Shown here: positions 60,534-64,000 of the stretch, piece by piece
Layout of the letters: every line of letters begins with the position of its first letter
Numbering within the stretch: the first letter of the stretch is position 1
Source: Perlucidibaca aquatica
Lineage (GTDB): Bacteria; Pseudomonadota; Gammaproteobacteria; Pseudomonadales; Moraxellaceae
Direction: 5' to 3'
Length of the DNA: 64,000 nt
NCBI RefSeq assembly: GCF_001676655.1
Contig: NZ_LZDB01000002.1
Span: forward strand, 248,001-312,000
The notes under the pieces: generated by a model
What the model saw: only the letters and a program-made list of their open reading frames with translations
Told to the model about the DNA's origin: nothing
Databases searched by the model: none
Translations under genes and position numbers: made by a program

Positions 60534-60875
60534 TTATTTTGTCGGATCGAAGTCGATTAGATAGGCAGTAGTCCCACATGAGGCATCAGCCCATTCATGA
60601 GCTAGGGCCAGTGCTTCAGCCAGATGCGAAGAACGCACCAAAACCAGTTGCTGAACTAAAGGCAGGGTGGTGATTAATCGCTCGATGCTGCATTTGCTGT
60701 CAGCACCTGAGGTGATCACCATGACCACATGACCTTTTTGGTATGCACGGCGGAACAGCCTACCCAAGTACGCATCAACCAGTCGCTTGCGTAGCCCCAG
60801 TTGCCATTTTGAAGGAACTTGCAGTAATCGAGTGTCATGACGAGCAGTCATGAAGCCGTGCATGAACTTATTCAC
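60534..60875 (-). CDS. Hypothetical protein, island cargo
   Basis: A 113-residue basic N-terminal/hydrophobic C-terminal protein with no recognised family. It has VVMVITSGADSKCSIERLITTLPLVQQLVLVRSS, a short alpha/beta stretch, and ends in YLIDFDP. No signal peptide or TM helix is evident. Start is uncertain (GTG 60875 or an internal ATG near 60851). It lies downstream of the decayed HAD region on the same strand and may be transcribed from further upstream. Confidence 0.45.
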   Translation of the reverse strand: MNKFMHGFMTARHDTRLLQVPSKWQLGLRKRLVDAYLGRLFRRAYQKGHVVMVITSGADSKCSIERLITTLPLVQQLVLVRSSHLAEALALAHEWADASCGTTAYLIDFDPTK

Positions 60876-60989
60876 AATCTGGCAACTGATCGAGAGAAAT
60901 ATACGAGTATCGCTGCTTCAGCTCTTGCTGCATCTTGGGGCTTTCCTCATGCATCTCCTTTCGCAATGAAGCGATTGCGGAGGGTGACA

Positions 60990-61288
60990 ACCCATGGGGT
61001 ACTTTGTTCCTATCCATTAGCATCTCTGGTATGCGGCGTAAGTCCGCTTATTATCATCTGTTAAGGGAGATGCTGAGGAGTGGCATTAGCAAGGTTGCCC
61101 CCAAGCACACTCTGGTAGCTCACTGAGTAGCGCTCACGCCACGATTAGCTAACAGCTAACCGAAGCTCTGGATGCTGGCGCATCAGTGCACAGGATTGAG
61201 GCGTGTTTTGAAAAAGTTCGTCATTAAAGTCATCAACATGGAGAGGGTAGGGATGAAGTACTCCGTCGAAGTCCAGCAATAGGGTCAT
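60990..61288 (-). pseudogene. Decayed HAD-family (SAK-like) protein gene
   Basis: From ATG 61288 (AGGTGAGC before it) a 47-codon frame reads MTLLLDFDGVLHPYP, the HAD nucleophile motif DxDG, and continues to RQHPELRLAVS before a TAA at 61145-61147. Reading through that stop gives SWRERYSVSYQSVLGGN. HAD proteins of this family have VSSSWRE at the same point, so a Ser codon is replaced by a stop. Two more in-frame stops follow, with a GLTPHTRD-like segment (family GVTP) between them. The gene is therefore broken. It lies 110 bp downstream of the long coiled-coil gene on the same strand. Confidence 0.6.
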
Positions 61289-61397
61289 GCTCACCTGACT
61301 GTCTATGATAGGGGCATGGTTGATTAGCTCTGGGGCGAGCTGGCTAAAGATGGTTTTAATGAGTCCATCATCTTTTTGATCGTTTTATCAATCATTG

Positions 61398-62126
61398 TCA
61401 TGGCTGCGCATTACTGAAGTCATATTCAAGTCGAAGATCATCAATTTGCAGAGCATCCTCTAGGTGAAGACTTTGTGCCTCAATCGCATCATTTAGACTC
61501 TGAAGTTCGGCAAGAATTCGCGTATTTATGGTCATATCTGCATGGAGGTTTTGGATGGTATCAGTGACCTTACTGGCCAAGTGTGCGTTTTGATTCACTA
61601 GATCAGTAAGGTGCCGTTCTCGCTCTCCTGCGTCTTCCAAGCGGAGGTCTGTTTCCATACTGGCGACCTGGGCCTGGAGCTGGGTGTTTAGCTCTTGAAG
61701 AGCAGTAATCGTTGCCTGGATTTCGTCAGCAACAGGCGCAGCGGTCTGGTTGACCCGGGCGAGCTGCAAAGAGTCGATCACCTTTTGCTGCTCGTTGACC
61801 TGGGCCTGGAGCCTAGTGTTGGTGTCAGAGAGCTTGCTACTGTGTAGCTTCCAAGATGCAATAGCTTCATCTGCATCTTGATCCAGACTGGCATAGCGTT
61901 GATTGAGTCTGGTGATCTCCTGCGCCTGCTGCTCATGTGCCTGTTGCCACTTACTCTGCACATGTTCCAGGTTACGATAAGCACTCTGCCAAGCAGCCAG
62001 GTTGTTGCCTTGCTGTTTTAGCTGATCGCTTTGGTTTCGGAGATCATTCTTGAGGCCAAACAGGTATGCCTCGCTCTTGAAGTAATCTTCTACCTGATAT
62101 CCCTGACCACCATTGTTGTTGAGCAT
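61398..62126 (-). CDS. Coiled-coil protein, long paralogue B
   Basis: A 242-residue protein starting MLNNNGGQGYQVEDYFKSEAY. Nearly all of the rest is coiled coil: a first block (about 20-110) shared with paralogue A, then QQKVIDSLQ..., then ELNTQLQAQVASMETDLR (about 130-155), and a C-terminal block to 240. The N-terminal 80 residues are nearly identical to the short copy at 56350-56712. No enzymatic domain is visible, so a structural, scaffold or regulatory role is likely. It is divergent to the Xre regulator, and two GAATATATTC palindromes lie in the 226-bp space between them. Confidence 0.72.
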   Translation of the reverse strand: MLNNNGGQGYQVEDYFKSEAYLFGLKNDLRNQSDQLKQQGNNLAAWQSAYRNLEHVQSKWQQAHEQQAQEITRLNQRYASLDQDADEAIASWKLHSSKLSDTNTRLQAQVNEQQKVIDSLQLARVNQTAAPVADEIQATITALQELNTQLQAQVASMETDLRLEDAGERERHLTDLVNQNAHLASKVTDTIQNLHADMTINTRILAELQSLNDAIEAQSLHLEDALQIDDLRLEYDFSNAQP

Positions 62127-62241
62127 GATACTCCCTCGCTCTCAAATCGGCCGCAAGATGGCCGGTTTCATGTCAAAGCACTTTGGTCCGTAAGCTGCTA
62201 ATCGTGACCTAAGTCGGTAACTAAGCTTTGCATGAAATGAT

Positions 62242-62251
62242 GAATATATTC
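62242..62251. promoter_or_regulatory. Palindrome GAATATATTC, copy 3
   Basis: Preceded by ATGAT, 116 bp upstream of the long coiled-coil gene. Same 10-bp palindrome as the pair near 56.8 kb. Confidence 0.7.
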
Positions 62252-62305
62252 AACATTTTTGAAGATATCTAGTTGGTATCGCCTAGCGTTATATCAAGTG
62301 ATGAT

Positions 62306-62315
62306 GAATATATTC
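62306..62315. promoter_or_regulatory. Palindrome GAATATATTC, copy 4
   Basis: Preceded by ATGAT. It is 64 bp from copy 3 and 38 bp upstream of the Xre regulator start. A weaker related element (AGATATCT at 62263) lies between. The likely binding protein is the adjacent Xre regulator. Confidence 0.7.
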
Positions 62316-62352
62316 CGTGGATTAACAATCCCTGTAACCACACCCTGTGGGT

Positions 62353-62592
62353 ATGGAAAAGGCCTATAAAATAACCCTTAAACACCTCGCCAATAATGTT
62401 CGACAGCGGCGCAAATCTCTGCATTTGTCTCAGGAAGAACTGGCGCTTCGCGCGGGTGTCGACCGAACTTACGTTAGCCAGATCGAGCGACGGGTGAGCA
62501 ATCCTTCATTGCTTATTTTAAGTCGTTTGTCCGATGTCTTGCAGATGGATGTCACACAACTGCTTAGTCCTCCAGTGCCGGAAAAGGGTTAA
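62353..62592 (+). CDS. Xre-family HTH regulator, likely palindrome-binding
   Basis: A 79-residue single-domain HTH_3 protein: LKHLANNVRQRRKSLHLSQEELALRAGVDRTYVSQIERRVSNPSLLILSRLSDVLQMDVTQLL. The helix-turn-helix is complete, with a short basic start. The C-terminal MDVTQLL tail is like controller (C) proteins of restriction-modification operons, though no such operon is seen. It is divergent to the long coiled-coil gene, with two GAATATATTC copies in between, so autoregulation is likely. ATG 62353 is preferred over GTG 62347. Confidence 0.82.
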   Translation: MEKAYKITLKHLANNVRQRRKSLHLSQEELALRAGVDRTYVSQIERRVSNPSLLILSRLSDVLQMDVTQLLSPPVPEKG

Positions 62593-63145
62593 AGATATCT
62601 GGGTAGGTGACGTTTCCTTTGTCGATATTTTATTTTGATTTCAACCGGTAACATGCTGGATGGGGTACCAGAATCGTCAAAGCCCCCCGACGTAATCTGA
62701 GAACAAATTCCAACAGATCACTGATTCAGAGCTGTTTCTACACGCTTAATGCGCGTAATTTCGATTTCGGCGATCTTGACGATCATTCAATGTCGAATAT
62801 GAATTGAGGAGCATTTCCCTGTCTCAATCGTATTGCTACATGAGAGTACGCCCAGCCCATCATTCCACCGGATCTGCGCGAAAGGCTGCGCAGGTCAGTT
62901 AATTCAAACGTTAGGGGGCCACTTTTGGGCTAAGTTAGCCAGTTTATTTCGGTTGTAACAGGCTGGACAAGCTGGATACGGCCTCCCACACAGGGCAGGC
63001 TCCGAGCCTCGCTCCAGAGCTGCCCTAGGTCGACATCTTCGCTGGCAAGCTGCTTATGGTCAGGCAAGCGGTTGATTTGAATGACCATCGGGAGGTCAAA
63101 CGCAGTTACCGAGACCACACAGCATCCCTTGAGACAAGGAGATGT
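62593..63145. other. Non-coding stretch between the Xre gene and the nuclease-like gene
   Basis: This 553-bp stretch has no gene I can support. A minus-strand open frame at 62930-63118 (62 codons, GTG start) has no family features and is set aside. No repeat, tRNA or clear hairpin with T-tract was found. Confidence 0.5.
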
Positions 63146-64000
63146 CTAGTGAAATGAGTCCTTATCATTGTCGTAGTTTTTAAAGTGCTCTTTGAGCCGC
63201 TCAATCGTCCAGCGCCACTTCGGCGTGGTGGGTCGGCATACGGTATTTTGATTGCCAAACATGCCCACTTCCCTGATGGCTTGATCGACAGCAATGGTTT
63301 GTAGCCACTCAATAGCCACGAAGTACTCGCACAGCTCAGGATCATTTACATGCTCTACGTGATAAGTCCCAAGTATGTCGGCGGTTAGCACCGGCACATC
63401 AACGCCGTCTTGCTTAACTGTGAAATCAGCCGCGGCTGTTGCCAGTCCAGTGACACGGCCTACGCCAACATAACCTTGCTGCGGAACTTTCACCCATACG
63501 CGATCGCCGGGTGTGAGCATCTTCAAACTTCTGCTGTACCAAATGCCGCCGCCACCTGAAATGAAGCCGAACTTCATGGCATCTTGCCAAGAGCGTGTCG
63601 CGTCATGACCAAAGGAGCAGTAGTACTCGCCATTCCATGGCTCTGCTTGGCCCCCAGCATTCCCGCTGCTGGCATTGACCTGGGTCTTGGCAGGATCGAT
63701 TAGCCAAGAGCGGCTGATCAACTGCTGAGTGCCATGCTGAAACACTTGGAAGCACAGTGCATTAATTGGAATGTCGCGCTCACTTAGGTAGGCCACTATT
63801 CGTTCTGTGCTGGCATCAAGCCCGGAAGCGACGATGATTATTTGGTGGCTCTGGTTAAGTGCATCTTCATCGAGCGAGAGACCGAAGTATTGGTAGAAAT
63901 CGGCGGCTAAGTCGGCATCTTTTTTGAACCTTTTGTAGATGGCGGCAATGTCCTCTGCCCCCAGTTGCTCGACCCAAGAGGCATAGTCCAGCGCTTGCGC
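63146..64000 (-). CDS. DUF91/NucS-like nuclease plus EVE/PUA-like domain, 5' end beyond window
   Basis: The frame is open to base 64000. Upstream of the first GTG (63796) it continues through AAIYKRFKKDADLAADFYQ and HQIIIVASGLDASTERIVAYL. This matches proteins in which a DUF91/NucS-like nuclease part is followed by an IVAxxLDxSTERIVxYLxxxxxPINAxxFQ core. The C-terminal ~150 residues (WNGEYYCSFGHDATRSW, then PQQGYVGVGRVTGLA) resemble an EVE/PUA-like base-reading domain. A nuclease role against modified or foreign DNA is an inference. The visible part is 284 codons. The real start lies outside the window. Confidence 0.68.
   Translation of the reverse strand, partial: AQALDYASWVEQLGAEDIAAIYKRFKKDADLAADFYQYFGLSLDEDALNQSHQIIIVASGLDASTERIVAYLSERDIPINALCFQVFQHGTQQLISRSWLIDPAKTQVNASSGNAGGQAEPWNGEYYCSFGHDATRSWQDAMKFGFISGGGGIWYSRSLKMLTPGDRVWVKVPQQGYVGVGRVTGLATAAADFTVKQDGVDVPVLTADILGTYHVEHVNDPELCEYFVAIEWLQTIAVDQAIREVGMFGNQNTVCRPTTPKWRWTIERLKEHFKNYDNDKDSFH

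Larger units (their letters stand above)
51738..64000. mobile_element. Mobilizable genomic island inserted at tRNA-Asn (right end beyond window)
   Basis: Everything from the tRNA-Asn 3' end to the window edge has island character. There is a CP4-type integrase first, then AlpA and RepL-like proteins, a MobA/MobL relaxase with its oriT, a TraD/MobC-like gene and accessory cargo. Base composition varies strongly (AT-rich at about 53.3-54.5 kb), there is a decayed gene, and two duplicated coiled-coil genes. No type IV secretion genes are seen, so it should need a helper. No second copy of the tRNA end occurs in the window, so the right boundary is outside it. Confidence 0.85.

Noticed and set aside
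60868-61023. 51-codon minus-strand frame ending next to the 60534 gene
   Set aside because: It lies inside the decayed HAD region, in a different frame from the HAD-like segments, and has no similarity I can name.
61324-61401. 25-codon frame overlapping the stop of the long coiled-coil gene by ATGA
   Set aside because: Very short, low complexity, no clear relation to a known peptide. Probably chance.
62353-62592. Controller protein of a restriction-modification system
   Set aside because: Size and fold fit, but no methyltransferase or endonuclease gene flanks it. The long coiled-coil gene is its only partner.
62930-63118. Possible small ORF (62 codons, minus strand)
   Set aside because: GTG start without a clear ribosome-binding site, no signal peptide and no recognised motif. 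It may be chance.
51738-64000. Right attachment site of the island
   Set aside because: No second copy of the tRNA-Asn 3' end (GGTTCGAGTCC...) was found in the rest of the window.

Overview
The window reads as chromosome from an aerobic or microaerobic gammaproteobacterium, probably of the Pseudomonadales. The clues are a complete ccoNOQP-GHIS cytochrome cbb3 locus, OruR/ArgR-type AraC regulators, a DUF1302-DUF1329-YCF48-MMPL cluster and a glnK-amtB pair. The genus cannot be fixed from sequence alone. The first ~51.6 kb is compact core sequence: genes are tightly packed, with many 4-bp stop/start overlaps. An AT-richer insert lies at about 12.7-15.2 kb. From a tRNA-Asn at 51.66 kb to the right edge the window is a mobile genomic island.

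0-12.6 kb: a TspO fragment, a DUF4442 thioesterase-like protein, an iron alcohol dehydrogenase, a DUF4359-like membrane peptide with an FKBP isomerase, and a renalase-like oxidoreductase. A four-gene TetR operon follows (regulator, NAD-dependent epimerase, membrane protein, Old Yellow Enzyme-like oxidoreductase), with a palindrome just upstream. Divergent from it is a pair made of a degenerate metallo-beta-lactamase-fold protein and an SDR. An AbgT transporter is coupled to a DedA-PAP2 fusion. 12.7-15.2 kb: lytic transglycosylase, DUF350 protein, small exported protein and RodZ-like protein. 15.2-24 kb: YnfA, SulP, a dienelactone-hydrolase/DNA-glycosylase pair, an exported alpha/beta hydrolase, an amidase, and a two-gene operon for an ice-binding-domain lipoprotein and an OmpA-like barrel.

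24-32.3 kb: AraC regulator plus DUF1302, DUF1329, YCF48-like and RND/MMPL genes, probably an envelope system handling a hydrophobic compound. 32.3-41 kb: the cbb3 oxidase operon (ccoNOQP) and its maturation genes (ccoG, ccoH, ccoI copper ATPase, ccoS, and a TauE/SafE-like protein with a His/Met-rich tail). 41.2-51.5 kb: glnK-amtB behind a candidate sigma-54 promoter, an SCP2 protein with a strong terminator, a MAPEG protein, a two-component pair, a PaaX regulator coupled to a fatty acid desaturase, an AraC regulator, exported MsrA/MsrB and an AEC transporter.

51.66-64 kb: island integrated at tRNA-Asn. It carries a CP4-type integrase, AlpA and RepL-like proteins, a MobA/MobL relaxase, a MobQ-type oriT hairpin plus nic core, and a TraD/MobC-like accessory gene. 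No conjugation apparatus is visible, so it looks mobilizable rather than self-transmissible. The cargo includes two paralogous coiled-coil proteins, a metzincin-like lipoprotein, Xre regulators, an AbiEi-like (DUF6088) protein, a decayed HAD gene and the C-terminal part of a nuclease/EVE-like protein cut by the window edge. The most interesting signal is a 10-bp palindrome, GAATATATTC, always preceded by GAT. It occurs as two pairs, one in each upstream region of the duplicated coiled-coil genes. One pair also faces the metzincin lipoprotein and the other an Xre regulator, which suggests one regulon split across two divergent promoters.
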